Source: Cheiracanthium punctorium | Lineage: Eukaryota; Arthropoda; Arachnida; Araneae; Cheiracanthiidae | NCBI GenBank assembly: GCA_038373885.1 | Contig: JAWZYV010000760.1 | Coordinates: forward strand, 248,001 to 312,000 | Reading direction: 5' to 3' | DNA: 64,000 bases | Shown here: in pieces, positions 1 through 12,656 of the stretch | How the letters are laid out: each line of letters begins with the position of its first letter | How positions within the stretch are numbered: position 1 is the first letter of the stretch | Notes under the pieces: model-generated | Database searches by the model: none | Told to the model about the DNA's origin: nothing | What the model saw: the letters and a program-made list of their open reading frames with translations, nothing else | Position numbers and translations under genes: made by a program

Positions 1-98
1 CGATAAATCCTATCGAGGCCGATTATTACACGAGGATATTTTAAATTATTTATGAGTTTTGTTTACTCTGAAGTTTGTTTAGTGAAAATCGAAAGCAA

Positions 99-401
99 AT
101 GGCTAAAAGAAAACAAATATCTATCGAAGTGAAATTCAACATCATAAAAGATTTTGATAAAGGCATGAAGCAAGCTGAGGTTTGCAGAAAATACGGACTT
201 TCACAGTCGACTGTTGCCAATTTCCGATTTCTTTACACAGAATTCAAAATAAATAAGAATAAATTAGTGGGTATGTATTTTCAATTAATATCTAATACAT
301 TTAAAAAAACGCTTTTGCGGCATTCGGGTATTATTTATTTAGACATTATATATTTGTTATTCAAATATGCTATAAATATTTATAAGCTATATCGCTGCTA
401 G
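99..401 (+). pseudogene. Truncated pogo/Tigger-like (CENP-B N-terminal) helix-turn-helix fragment
   Basis: An ATG at 99 in fair context opens a 100-residue frame. Its first ~45 residues (AKRKQISIEVKFNIIKDFD, then ..EVCRKYGLSQSTVANF) have the pattern of the CENP-B N-terminal / Psq-type DNA-binding domain of pogo/Tigger transposases and their domesticated relatives: a basic start, a first helix with the KxxII pattern, and a recognition helix beginning YGLSQSTV. After about residue 45 the homology ends and the rest is AT-rich, low-complexity sequence up to the stop. There is no second CENP-B domain and no DDE catalytic domain. A GTATGT at about 269 could be a splice donor but nothing downstream supports it. 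I read it as a 5' fragment of a dead transposon; a first exon of a domesticated Tigger-derived gene is possible but less likely. Confidence 0.6.
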
Positions 402-1974
402 AATCCCTGGCGAGGCGGCAAGGGTATTTAACTATATTTGTGAGTGTTGAAAATTACTGAAAACTATAAACATGTTTTTCTCCTTTCATTTATTATATAT
501 TACATGCGAGGGTGTGCTGAATGAAAACAGAACACTTTCTGGTGACACCGCAGGGTATGGGATATATGAAGAACAAAAATCAAAAATATTTTCGTTCCAA
601 TATCGATTCTCTCTATAACGATAATTCTCTTTACAACGATATATTATTTTGACCCCCAAAATATCATTAGAGAGGGATTTCACTGTATACCGAAAGTTGA
701 AAAATCCCGAAAGTACCAAAATATATAACACTTTTGCAACATTTTCAGAAATTTCCTTTTGCCCTAAAAATTCCTCCAGTCCTCTCCATTTTGAAAGTTT
801 TTAAAGAAGCTGGTATAAATATTGTAAGTGAATAAGCTGCATTCTATTAGTTGTATTATCGTTTTATATTCAAGAAATGGTTGTGATAAATAAAAGAAAA
901 CTCTCAAGAAAGAATTTGTAAGTGTGTAATAGATCATTAAATTTTGGTAAAATAAGTGAAAAATTTCTTATTTCTTATTATTATTTGAATCGAACACAAA
1001 GTATTTCGCGAGGATTGAATTTTCTCGATTACAACGGACTCTCGAAAATTGCGAAAATTGAAGCTCGTGAAAATAAGTGCTTTTATAGCACCCACAATTT
1101 CTACTAATACAAACCTCACGAAAATAAATGCTTTTACAGTACGCACAATTTCCACTTAGCTATACGCTACGCGATATTATATTACTTAAAACGTACACAC
1201 AATGTGGGCCGGCCACATCGAAAATTGGGAGTGTTTAGATCATCTAACACAGTCACCTTATCCACAAGATTTTATTTTGTGCATGGAATACATTCTAAAA
1301 ATACAGCATCGGAAACTCTATCCTAAAGCGAAAAAAGGTTTGCTTTAAGATAATTTTTGTGTCTAGAACTTTGTCTGAACAATTTCAATGGCTTTTGTAA
1401 ATCAGTTCCTGAAGCATGTAAATATCTTCTTTATAAAATGAATGAAGTTTTCTTTACTCAACTGAAAACCCTCCGTAGGAAGGTGGGTTCGTAGGACAGA
1501 TTTATCTCGGTTCATTCTTTGAGTTGTACCTCTTTTGAAATCGTTACATAGACTGATGTAAAATGTGTTTCGAGAGACATCGATGAATCATTTACCACTG
1601 ATGATGGGCTAAATAGCTCAAAACAAGTCCGCAAGTGTCTGTTAATGACTCAGAGGATAAGCGAAAGTCCGATTGTTGCAGCTTGTTATAACAAGGAAGT
1701 ATTCTTATTTCACGCATGATCGAGTCTCTCCTGAAATCTCAGTGGAATTTGCTTCCAGTTTCCAAGAATTATTCTATCATTGTAAAAAATATCAGCCATT
1801 TGGCATTAACCAAAAGAATTTGAAAGGCATATTTACTTTGAAAGTATATAGGAAGTTATTTTGTTTATGAACAAGTTTACTAATCTCTCAAACTATATCT
1901 TGCATTGTTATTTAACAATAAGGGTTTGAGAGCAATCGTAAATGCAAAAAAAGTTTGAGTGAAACCATAAATTA
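402..1974. other. Non-coding AT-rich stretch
   Basis: No open frame here has coding character; the short frames present are AT-driven. The only structure recognised is the 50-bp tandem duplication at 1061-1160. Confidence 0.5.
1061..1160. repeat. Two-copy 50-bp tandem duplication
   Basis: Units 1061-1110 and 1111-1160 are the same length and align end to end with about ten mismatches; both contain the shared core gaaaataa.tgcttttA.ag followed by cacaatttc. It looks like an old local duplication. Confidence 0.8.
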
Positions 1975-2904
1975 GGGGGAAGTTTGCCCAAAAGAACCTC
2001 CTTAAAGGGAGGGTTCGCATAAAATAACATAAATGTTAAATAAAATTTTGGTCCTTTACCTCAATATTTTACACAACAATATTTTGCCTCATAAGCATAT
2101 TTTAATAATATTTTAAACCCAAATTGAGTAACGAAAAAAATTAAATTTTAAAAAAGAGTCCAAAGGATCATTTTACCCTCACCCTAGGACAAAATGACCT
2201 TTCATTTAAAAATAATTGTAAATTGTTTTTTTATCGGCAAAATAAAAGATGTAAAAGTAATTATGCCTATACATAATGAAAAGAAAATAAGTTTTACAAT
2301 CATATACGATGAATGATTTATTTCATGAAAATTTTTAAAATATAAAAGTGTCACAAACAATGAAATGGGATATTTCAAAATTGTAAATTAAAAATTAAAC
2401 GCAGTATTGTAAATTAAACGCAGAAATAAATTAAATAATGTAATGGGCAGTAACAAATTTTGAGAATGTCTGAAGGGCTACCATAATGAGTACGACGCGA
2501 TACTGGAGTTTGTTTAGTCGATGGATCATTTTACCCGGCAATATGGCTGCCCTCTTTAGTTCATATTACTGGAACCCGCCGAGAAGCATAACAAACTAAA
2601 GAATTGTAATTTACATCTAAAAGCATACTCTATTCTATAAAAAGTCATGCTTCTTTACATTAAATACTGTCTTTTTAAATAAATAGGAAAGTTAGTGCTT
2701 ACCTTTTAAGAGATATGATTAAACCCAGTTCTTTGAAGAAATCTATTCAAGAACGGAATACTCCCATTGTTTAAGAATCGCCATTGCTTCTTCTTGACTT
2801 TATATAACTATTTTATGTGTTACACGGTAGACAGCGCTACCTGTATCTAAGTAAACATATGTGGATAGTTTTGCCGGCTAGGATCATTCTGGGCCGCCTT
2901 CCCC
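1975..2904. mobile_element. ~930-bp non-autonomous DNA transposon with TA target duplication
   Basis: The left end begins GGGGGAAGTTTGCCCAAAA and the right end, read on the other strand, begins GGGGAAGGCGGCCCAGAATG. Both are flanked by TA (1973-1974 and 2905-2906), as expected for Tc1/mariner/pogo-type insertion. Variants of ggatcattttaccc recur internally (2166, 2522) and near the right end. No transposase frame is present, so it is a MITE-like derivative of an unidentified family. The inverted repeats are short and imperfect. Confidence 0.55.
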
Positions 2905-2910
2905 TATACA

Positions 2911-3063
2911 TAGAAATATGTTTGTAATTTATAAGATACATAATAAATTATAAGAGTAATATAAACAACATATATTTAACATATATAAACAACATATATA
3001 GAAATATGTTTATAATTTATAAGATACATAATAAATTATAAGATTAATATAAACAACATATAT
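2911..3063. repeat. Two-copy 88-bp-period tandem duplication
   Basis: A 65-bp unit (2911-2975) recurs at 2999-3063 with only two differences; the spacer is itself made of the unit's last ~20 bases. High identity shows that the duplication is recent. It begins six bases after the right end of the 1975-2904 element. Confidence 0.9.
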
Positions 3064-6000
3064 TTTCTATCTGCATAATAATAACTAATACATGTTTGAA
3101 AAATTATGCATTATGCAATAATATAACAATACTTAAGCAAATGATATTCAAAAGAATTCGTCGAAACGCATAGTTTGTCCATTCCATCACAGTAGCATCT
3201 AGTTGGACTAACAAGATTACACGGTAACTCTATTTGTTTATCAACTAAATAACTTTGGCTTCTCTTGGGAATGACCCTCTAATAGATCTCAAGAATCGAG
3301 TGGACAAGAATGTGATTAGGAAGAAACGAAGTTAAAGGGATGTGCGTGATGCTATCGATGTGCCAAAATAAGGAATATGTCATTTTAAATAGTTTTTATA
3401 AATGCACAGATAGTAAGTTCATTCTTAAAAGTAGTTTTTTAGAAAATTCCCATGCATCCAAATTTATAACGTTATATTCATTACTATTGTGTCATATATT
3501 CTTTTTCATATTACTTAAAAATGAGTGAAAAATGTTTGTCGATTTTTCTTTGATTGACATTCTAGGAATTGTACGATGAAGTTAATCGAAAAGAAACCGC
3601 ATAAAAATTAGGGAACTATTTCAAATGGGCTGTAACTTTTTCATTACAGCCCGTTAAATTAATTTAGTTACATAAGCATTTTCTACTCGTGATATCAAAA
3701 TGACGTATATTGCTTCCAATGTATCGTGACATCAAATAATTTTGCTAAGACATTTACAAGATCTTCGCTTCACAGCTTATTATACACATCCTTTCAACCA
3801 ATATTTTTAAGTCTTCCGCCCAAGGTATATACCCTTATATAGATAGCACTCTTGTAGCTTTGTCTTAAACATATACTAAACAAACCTCATCCTGTATTAG
3901 GCGACCCCATGCTTTTGCTGTAAATATTTTTTGACTGGCTCTGGAACAAGTATTTTAGACCGATTACTAGATCCCCCCCCTTTTCGCTAGAATGATGAAA
4001 AATTTTAAATGCACCATGACGAATAATATCGCCAATAATCATTTTGGCGACAACACATGTATTTATAACAAATAACTGCAGCTACGTTTAAACATCGTTA
4101 ATATTCGCAGCTAAAAGCTGTAATCGTTCCACTATCGCTTCTGCGAAGGGCGTCTTGAACAAATCTATAATAAGTTTAAATTAAAACTTTTCAAATTTGT
4201 TATAATGGATTCATGGATTGTTAGCTAAGCTACATTAGTATGCAAAATTTTAGCTCAACTGATGTTTTAGAAGTATGCAGAATATCGAATACAAATTTAG
4301 ACACAAGAACACAAAGTACATGAAGGGTTGGGTTAAATGAAAGAATGTAAAAATGACAAAAAATTAAGACGGAATTGGAATTTAATTAATTCTCATGCTC
4401 TCTTCCTGGACTTTTTAAAGACGTCTTAACTCCCTGAACGGCTTTAAAGAATGCAAAAATCTTATGCTGTCACTTCATAATTAGTTTCGTCAGTGACTTT
4501 GGGACGTAACTCGATATTTTTTTACTTATTTGAGTTTATATTGGAGACATAGGGCTTAAATGTTTGTGCACAAACCAACATAGCAATAGAAAACAGAGCT
4601 ATAAAAGCTGAAAATGGTAGATTTATGCACCAAGTGAGATCTCGTGGGCCTAAACCTAACTACAAACACCGAGAAAGTGGAAGTGAACTGGAAACTAGAT
4701 TAATCAAATTCTAATATTCAGGTGGCACCGCTACTCCAGCTAGATAGAAAACAAAAAGAAATACTAAGTTTCTGTAGGCTGCATGACAAAAAGAGGCATT
4801 AGAATCAACTTAGGGTCACGACGATAGCTATTGAAAAAGTAGAAAACGCGCGCGCACGCGCGTATAAAAGATCCAAACACAGAGGAAAAAAGTTCAGAAA
4901 TGATCCAGTGCTATAATTCGAATAAAAGGTGTTGCCAACATAGACATTTAAGTGGCAAGGAGTAGACAAGGACATAGAAATTAAGGAACCAAGGAGTTAA
5001 AAATGAGAAAATTTAAACAACCAAATTATAAATTGTAGCAGAAACCATGTGGTTAGAAAGAGAGAATTATTTAACAACAAAACTATAGAAAGGGGGGGGG
5101 GGAGAAGTGTAAAACGCAAACTTCAAAGCTAGTCTAGCTAACCAATGAGCAACAAAGAACAGGCTTAAGTAGCGAAAGTATACTATAGGAATTAAAAAAA
5201 TAAATAAATAAAATAATAAAAAAGGAAAGAAAGAAAATATGTATTAATCGGATATTAAAATTAAACTATTTACATTTAATAATAATGATAATAAATTATT
5301 TATATTTATATGCCATTAATTAAGTTATTAGTGCGTATACTACTCAATAATTCATTTGTAGCAATGCACATAATATGGCTTATATCTGAATCAGTAAGTA
5401 AGTAAAAATAAAAATAAAAAAAAACGAAAAGAAAATTGTACCAATAATCAAAAATTCCTTCTTTAAATAAATAAATATATATATATATCTATTATGGTAT
5501 TTTGTACATTTCTTATATTTTTCAATTTTTTTTTCATTTTGTTAATCAGCATTGTTTTCCGTATATCACACTACATGTTCTCTGGAGTTATATTTTAAGC
5601 ATTTTATATACTTTAGATTAAACTAGTGGGTATTTTCTCTAAAGATTTTGTATGATTTCAAGTCTTAAGTGTAATTAATATCCTGTATCATCATATTACA
5701 AGTCAGCAAGTTATCATGCAAAAATACTTTTTTTTCCCTTTCAAATTACAGATTAACATATTCTGATACAAAGTTGATAATTTACTGAGTACACAAACTT
5801 ATTTTATTCATCTGCTGACAATTATTGAACGTTTAAATTTTAAGTGTTGTCCTTTCATTCGTAGCTAAACGTATAAATGCATAAAACGCTGCGACTGTCA
5901 TCAGGGGCCACACACATCATATTGTAAATATGAAGCCAAAATAGCAGGAATTCGGTAAATGGCTTAGCAAAAGGATCTAAAATTTATTTGAAGTCTTATT

Positions 6001-6265
6001 TCCGCTACATATAACATGTCAAAACAAGCGAGGCAACTTCAAAAGCGACTCTCTAAGTGATGTGAAAAAGAGAAAAATATTACTTGAACTTAAAGCGTTT
6101 GCAAAACCAAGAAAGAAAATTTAAAATATGAATTCTAAAAATTAATTACCCGGAAATTAGTAATTGTCTTAATACTCGTATATGTGATATAATAGTCAAA
6201 AATATTATTGAAGCAGCCTATGTTTACTATATTTATTAAAAGTAATAATTAGAGCAATTGCAGTA
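3064..6265. other. Non-coding AT-rich stretch
   Basis: No supported gene. It contains a 12-bp-stem hairpin (3624-3635 with 3644-3655, tip ctttttca), homopolymer runs of C (about 3972) and G (about 5092), and an alternating CG tract joined to a TATA-like box (4847-4870). Confidence 0.5.
4847..4870 (+). promoter_or_regulatory. Alternating purine-pyrimidine (Z-prone) tract abutting a TATA-like box
   Basis: CGCGCGCGCACGCGCG runs directly into TATAAAAG (4863-4870). CpG is otherwise scarce here, so sixteen bases of alternating CG/CA stand out. No downstream gene is recognised, so promoter activity is only a possibility. Confidence 0.25.
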
Positions 6266-7044
6266 CAGGGTGGCCATAATTAAACTGCAAGTGTTCAAGG
6301 GGTGCTGGAGAGAAAACTACCTAGAATATTCCAGTGGAATTTGGTATCTACACGTTTCAGAACATGCGCAAGCCAAATATGCAAAATAAAAAAATCGTCA
6401 TTTTCACCCGAGAAGATGGCGCTGTACCGTATTTCAAAGCTCACCGGTGGCATATAAAACTTCCAAAACCGATAGACAGAGCATACTGACATTCTAAGAG
6501 ACATATAAACAATAAAAATATCATTTACAGTTTATCAAAATTCCATACAATTCGCTTCAGTAATTAAATTTTTACAGTAACATGTAATCAAAAATTAATA
6601 TAAATTAAGATCACAAATTAAACAATTCATAAAGACGCTTTGGAAAACAATTAAACCATTATTCATTCTCATTGACACTCATTGGACCTCTTCTTAATCG
6701 TTTCATACGCCGGTATTCTTTCAGAGTAGCTGAATAATTGCTACCATTCTGATAGAATATCTTTACTGATAATGCATATTCCTTCGTATTCAGAGTCATG
6801 ATTGACCATTACTCCATATGGTCTTGTTTTTACACTATTCGATGGGCTTAAAGTTTGCATATATGACGTCCATAAGCATTGAAACACGGTATAGCGCCAT
6901 CTTTCGGTTGAAAATGGCGATTTTTTTTCATATTTCACTTGCGCATGTTCTGAAACGTGTAGATACCAAATTTCACTGGAATATTCATGGTAGTTTTCTC
7001 TCCAGCACCCCTTGAACACTTGCAGTTTAATTATGGCCACCCTG
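6266..7044. mobile_element. 779-bp MITE with ~200-bp terminal inverted repeats and TA target duplication
   Basis: It starts CAGGGTGGCCATAATTAAAC and ends with the exact complement of those bases. TA lies at 6264-6265 and 7045-7046. The inverted arms (about 6266-6480 and 6830-7044) align over ~200 bp, including a shared AGATGGCGC (6414-6422; complement at 6894-6902). The ends are of Tc1/mariner type. The 350-bp centre has no transposase. Short open frames seen on both strands of each arm are by-products of the inverted repeat. Confidence 0.9.
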
Positions 7045-7369
7045 TACATAAATTAACAATGTAATATCACTAACTAACTCAGTAATCTATAAGACTAATT
7101 AATTAACTAATGATAACCACAGAACCCTTTTTTTAAGTTTATTAAACAAATGCTATTTTTTTAGAAAATACTTCCACCACCCGTTTCAATATTCTGCATA
7201 TGTATTTTGTTTACAAGGGTATTTTTAACATTCGCTTCTACAAACGAAAAGAAAAGTGAAAAATAAAATCTTTTAAAATTACATTCGTATCGAAAATTCA
7301 ATATTTTCCATCCATCGATTAAGATAAAGTAAACAAATACATATTTAAAAAAAATACGAGTATATTCAA

Positions 7370-7560
7370 GAATCAGAATCAGAAGATACCCTTTCTTCTC
7401 ATTACATGAGCAGGGACGGTACTCGAAAATTCAATTTAGAAGAAAGGGTTCGTTTGTCGAAAATAGGAAGCATGCAAGCTCCGTACTTTGATAGAATTAT
7501 ATAAATTTGCCGTTGATCCTAGATTTATGCTGCTTACAGGAGACTGGGCATTCAAAAGAA
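7370..7560 (+). repeat. Copy 0 of a dispersed promoter-like unit (partial)
   Basis: The last ~80 bases match the 3' part of the 9130-9575 unit: a TATA box (tatataaat, 7499-7507), then gttgatcctag in the place of the second unit's cttgatcaag, then caggagactggg matching caggagactgagg at about 9560. The upstream part is weakly alignable (tcgaaaattcaatttaga). Unlike the next copies, it does not keep a GT splice-like end. Confidence 0.4.
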
Positions 7561-8399
7561 AAAAAAATCCAGAAAGCAAAAGTCATTGATATTGATTTCC
7601 TTATTCCTTGAATTTAATATTTTCCGTAGTTGGAAAGAAGAGAATTCCCTTTTGCTGTTACATGCAGAAAAATTATAAATATTTCCTTGTAAGACAATAA
7701 AAATCAAAGACTGTTTTTGTGTGCATTTTTTCTAGCAAATAAAACATAAATACAGACTAAGAAAACTTTTTGAACGAATACCTTAAATAAAATGCACAAA
7801 CCTTTTATAAACGCTTATTCATGGAGTCGAAAAGGTTTAAATTAAAATAAGGCTTGTAATACCTCATGACACAGACGAGTTTTTATCATGAAAAAAAAAA
7901 ACAACTTTTTTCCCCCTCTATAAATTCTTAAAACAAGTACGAACATCAAAAACAACAATTCTTGAAAGAAAACCTCTCTTTATACAACTTAAGGCTAGCA
8001 TCAACAAAATAATAACCATTTTTCAGATAGACCAGTTTTCAAAAAATTAAACATATCTAGTCATATGCGCTGACAAACTAATAGTGAGACCAACTGTTTA
8101 ATTCTGTTTTTCTACGGTGTTTTATTCTAACTGATTGGGATGTGATACTAACTGATTTTTAGAAATTTCTCGAGAGGATGTTTTACTTGTTTCGACATAT
8201 ATATTTGTAAAGATTATTCCAGAAATTACCCGATAAGCAAAGCAAACTGCAGAGTAATGAAGTTAAATGTTTCTTAAAAATTTAATGTGTTTGGTCTCTT
8301 TTGGCCATCAATTTTTAAAAATTCGCATTTTCCTATCCCCGCTATGTTACTGAAGAGAGCGTGTGGCGAAAGTTGGTATTGAAGGTAAGACTTAAAGAA

Positions 8400-8800
8400 G
8401 GATAGATTCAAGTGTTATCCGACCGGTTAAAATCTACCCAACTCCTTGATCTGTAAATACCAAGGATTAGCTTTCCTATACAAGGTTTAGATTTTGTATC
8501 TGCCATACTATAATCCTCTGCCTTCCAAGTTGAAAGTTGAGTAACGATAAGCCACGCATTACGGACTTTGTTTAAACGCGTTGCGGACGTTGCATGGACG
8601 TTTTTCAATGAGCAAAAGAAGGATGGAGTCATTTCTAGCGCCACCTGTTGCAGAAAGCCAGAAGAATGTGTGTTCACCTGTCTTGATCAATATCGGGAAC
8701 ATTATAGCAAGAGCTGGAACTGAAGCTAGAGCACTAGGTGTAAGATAGCTTCAGGCGTTATTCGCCCGAACAAAAGGAACCCATTTATCCGGTATACAAG
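8400..8800. other. GC-richer interval, unclassified repeat or old insertion
   Basis: Base composition rises here. On the minus strand a frame stays open for 89 codons from a GTG at 8677, with a cleaner start only inside it. A pyrimidine-rich tract followed by caacag (near 8650, minus) resembles a 3' splice site leading into the frame, but I see no domain and no matching donor. It also carries GCGCCACCT (8638-8646), a near match to a motif common in the mobile elements here. I do not call a gene. Confidence 0.25.
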
Positions 8801-9129
8801 TGCAGAATTCAGCTTGCCACGACAGTGATGCTGTGTACACCTATTAGACAAACACTGTCATTTTGTGACATACTCATTTGTATAATACGTTTCCCTTTCA
8901 AAGTCTCACATCAAGCTGAACATGTCGACAGTGCAACCAATCGAAATTTAAAGCAACAGTACCTTAAATTTTATTCGAAATATACCATGGGCAATACCTG
9001 TGGAATATTGATTTAAGGATATCAAATGGATTTGTAAAAACGAAATATATTATAAAATTTAGCTTCAAGCTAAGTAGCATTACAAGTAATAATTCAAATC
9101 GCATTTGTGCAACAAAATGTGTTTTGTGA

Positions 9130-9575
9130 ACCCCCCTCTCTCTGATACACGCAAATCAGAAAACACAATAACACGAAAAAGATATCTGGGAAGAAATCGA
9201 ACCTTCTGAATCGAAAAGTCAAAGGACTCGAGGAACTTCAAAATTCAATTTACGGAATGTAAAATCCATGTCGTGATATCGGAGCGGGCTTCGTATCACT
9301 GACTTGATTCTAGGCAAGGTTCTTCTTCATCAAAGGGAATAATCATTAACAGAAGGGGAAGAGAAACTGTATATGTTACTCTTTGGAATCCCAGCACGCA
9401 TTCTAATTTGTGCTGCGTTCATTAAATTTCAGAGACGAGAATTTTTCAAAAAGTCACTGGAACGATGTTTAATTCCCCTGAATGGGAACACAACAGGTAT
9501 TATTACACTTTGGCAAAGTAAATAGGACTATCTGGGTTGTCAGAAACAAGAGTTGCAGGAGACTGAGGGTAAATA
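9130..9575 (+). repeat. Copy A of the dispersed promoter-like unit
   Basis: The unit contains, in order: a pyrimidine-rich start with ctgatacacg; cacaataacacgaaaaaga; caaaattcaatttac; gtaaaatccatgtcgtgata; cattaacagaaggggaaga; gttcattaaatttcagaga followed by cgagaatttttcaaaa; agtaaataggact; tgtcagaaacaagag; and finally ggGTAAATAAA. Every landmark recurs in the same order at 13469-13950, most at 14955-15320, and the first half at 19890-20130. The TATA-like box is degenerate (agtaaata). The GT at about 9570 resembles a 5' splice site. No coding frame. Confidence 0.7.
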
Positions 9576-9722
9576 AAATAATATATCATTGTATCTTTAG
9601 GCTATATGTTTATTTGTTTTGCATTTCTTAACGAGATATTTTCAAAAACATTTAGATGTTATAGATGTTATGAAACGTATAAAATATTTTACCAAAACAC
9701 AAGAGCTTTTTTTACATAATAA

Positions 9723-11814
9723 TCTTATAAATAAAAATGAAATTCTGTTTGTTTGTTTGTTTGTTTGTTTGTTTGTGGATTTGAGTTGTATACAAATCCA
9801 CAAAAATGGACATATCAGCCTGAAATTTTGCACAGATATGTAAAATAATATAGAATAAATCATAGTCCACTTTAAAACTTTGAAAGTCCACCCGTTCCCG
9901 GAATTTAAGAGATTTTTTATGTTCTCCACGCAAAAAGCTTTCCGTAATTGTAACCCCTGTAGTGAAAAAAGTGTGAAATAAGGATCGTGGTTGCCATGTC
10001 TGGCGATTTTGCCGAATAAGATGTTTTAAATTCTCAAAGTAAAAATAAAAGAATAATAATGATTTTTTTTTGTTAGTTTATATTCGTAAGGTTATTTTTT
10101 TTTAAATTATAATATCGTGTGCATGGGAAATCGGAGCAGGAATGAAATGTTTTATACGCAAAACAATAAGAATTGAAGATTTCCGAGGCTAATAGGTAAT
10201 TTTTTTTAGTTTGGCGAAAAAATAAAATGGCTCAAATGCCGATTTTGAGAAAGTGAGTTCTAGCGATTTGCACAGATTTCGGCTTGGCGCAATTTATTGA
10301 GAGCTTAAGGAAATAGATTTTTGAAAACAAGTGTAAAGGTTTTATTAGAATACAGCGTTAAATTTTAATGATCCGTGAAGAAATAATGCAGTTGTTAAGG
10401 GATTTCAAGCGATCTATCTCCAGAATTCTCGCCAAATGAGTACATTGATTTAAGTTGGGGGAATTTCGCCAAATTTCAGAAAATTGAAATCTTCTCATTT
10501 ACTACATCGGAGTAACGATGAATAAAACACGTTATAGTTGATAATTTAAAAAATGTCGGCTGTATTAAGGGATTCCACTTTTGAAATAAAGGCTTGCTTT
10601 ACTTTTTCGCGGTCGAACCATTTCCCATATTGATTGCTGCTAAGTCAATGCTTCGAAGGTTTTCCTGAAAAAACGCTTGCACAATGGTGTATGTTGGCAC
10701 TTTGGCGAGGCTTAGATTTGAAACTGGATTTTATTTGAGACTGGGATATATAATGACGCTGGTTATAGATAAAAATGAATGTTGGTATGTGTGTATGAGG
10801 TTGAAAAACTCTAGCACCGTTGCACCATGAAATTTGGTTCACCTAAGTCTTTTATCATTGAGAAGCTTTTTATGCTATCCGTTTTCCTCTAACTTGCCAC
10901 TAGGTGGCGCAGCAGAACGTCGAATTCTATTCCGTTTAGCCGTTTACTATGCGAATATCGTCTAACCGATTTCGATGAAATTTGGTACACGCGGATATTA
11001 GAACACGGAGAATATTTTTCAGTATCCATTTTGCTGTAACTTGCCGCTAAATGGCGCTGCAACGCATCAACTTCTATACCGTTCGACCGACCGGCATAAA
11101 ATTTCTTATACTTACACATTTCAGCACGAAGAATATATTCTAACTGTGTTCCTTTTGATGTTACTCACCACTAGATGTCACTGCAATGCATTATTATTTT
11201 AACTCGCCACTAGATGACGCTGCAGCAGGCCAAATTCTTGACCATTCAAACGGTCGCTATGAAAATCAGTATACATAGCTATTTGAACAATGAGAATATT
11301 TTGGCGTAATCCATTTTGCTATAACTCGCCACTTGACGGCACTGTAGCAAATCATTACTTTAATTAACCACTAGATCGCGCTGCAGTGCATCACTTCTTG
11401 ACTGTGCAACTGATCGCTATGAAAATAGGCATACATAGATATTTGAACACGGGGAAGAGTTTGGCGCTATCCATTTTCCTATATAATTTGCCACTAGATG
11501 TCGCGTCAACATATGAACTTCACAGGGCTGTCCAGCCGATCGTCCTGAAATTTCGTATTCATCGATATCTGAATGCGAAGAATATTTCCGCCGTATCCGT
11601 TTTGCAAAAACTCGCCACTAGATTGCGCTACGCCGCATGACCTTCTTCACCGTACAAACGATTGCCTTGAAATTCGGTATGCATGGTTATTGAACACAAT
11701 ATAAAGGGATATCCATTTTGCTATATCTCTTTATTACAATAAATAGTAATCACCACAAATCGTAATATCAAAAAGTCCATTCATTCCCGTGCGAAGAACG
11801 GGTACTTCAGCTAG
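9723..11814 (+). mobile_element. Non-autonomous Helitron, 2.1 kb
   Basis: It shows the Helitron signatures. The 5' end is TC (TCTTATAAATAAAAATGAAA) after a host A. The 3' end is ttcagCTAG before a host T (11815). A hairpin lies just upstream of the 3' end (CCCGT-gcgaaga-ACGGG, 11786-11802). There is no target duplication, as expected for insertion between A and T. The first ~170 bases are homologous to the Helitron at 15365. A (GTTT)n tract follows the 5' end. No Rep/helicase frame is present, so it depends on an autonomous relative. The 3' half is the tandem array at about 10877-11720. Confidence 0.85.
10877..11720 (+). repeat. Tandem array inside the Helitron carrying CTCF-like motifs
   Basis: Degenerate units of ~120-150 bp share cgatcgctatgaaattcgg, catagatatttgaacac, tatccattttgctataact and cgccactagatggcgctgca. 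Eight instances of the last motif start at 10897, 11044, 11168, 11207, 11329, 11368, 11491 and 11615, all in the same orientation. The first (CCACTAGGTGGCGC) fits the published CTCF core CCASYAGRKGGCRS exactly; the others differ at one or more positions. Confidence 0.8.
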
Positions 11815-12397
11815 TTTTAAATAAAAATAAAAGTTCAATTAGATCTAATAAAATATAGTTCTACAGTACAAAGTAAATAACTTTCTTTTGAATCCGTCAA
11901 AAGCTTTTGTTGATGAGACGAAAATTTCACTGTGAAGCAATTGCATTAATTTGTATTTTATCTAAAAGTCTCCTGTCACAATTTCTTTTTCAATTGTGTA
12001 TTTCACTCCTAGTGGCGTATTTCAAAATACCAATCTTGCAGAATGGTTAATAACTTTAAAGGAAATCAAATCAATAAAATAGATAGGTACAGGAATTCTG
12101 CATCCCCACTAAAAATAAAAACCGCCGAGCATTTTCTACTTTTTATTCTTGACAACATGAGGACACTGAAATTTTCAATCACGATATCAATTCACATCAT
12201 TTTAAATTAAATGTGCTTCTTTTATCAGAAATGTTCAGTGCAAATGAACAACATATATTTTAACAGACATTCGTTTTTATTATATAATATACTAAATGAA
12301 GGTGCATTTAAAACGCTTACGATGATTATACTTCTTAAAACATGATAATGTCTATTTTAGTGGATATGTTTTAAAACTAATTGAGTGCCTGTTCTTC

Positions 12398-12525
12398 GAC
12401 CCAGAAAAACAGCTTAAAAAATTCAGTAGAAATCAAAAAATCCTACATGTTACATAGATAAGACCCAGAAAAACAGCTTAAAAAATTCAGTAGAAATCAA
12501 AAAATCCTACATGTTACATAGATAA
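12398..12525. repeat. Perfect two-copy 64-bp tandem duplication
   Basis: 12398-12461 and 12462-12525 are identical as read (start gacccagaaaaacagctta). This is a very recent duplication or an assembly artefact. Confidence 0.9.
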
Positions 12526-12574
12526 ATACGTGAATTACGATGTTTTTTCCTAATTTTGAACAAAAATTAGAGAG

Positions 12575-12628
12575 ACGTGCGAGATCCAGTGATACGCGCG
12601 AGATCCATTTAACGTGCGAGATCCAGTA
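12575..12628. repeat. Three-copy ~18-bp tandem repeat
   Basis: Three units of acgtgcgagatccagt type at 12575, 12594 and 12612, each with CpG dinucleotides that are rare nearby. It lies immediately beyond the A-tail of the minus-strand SINE. Confidence 0.75.
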
Positions 12629-12656
12629 AGAAGGAGTAATCAGAACCAACGCAAAC

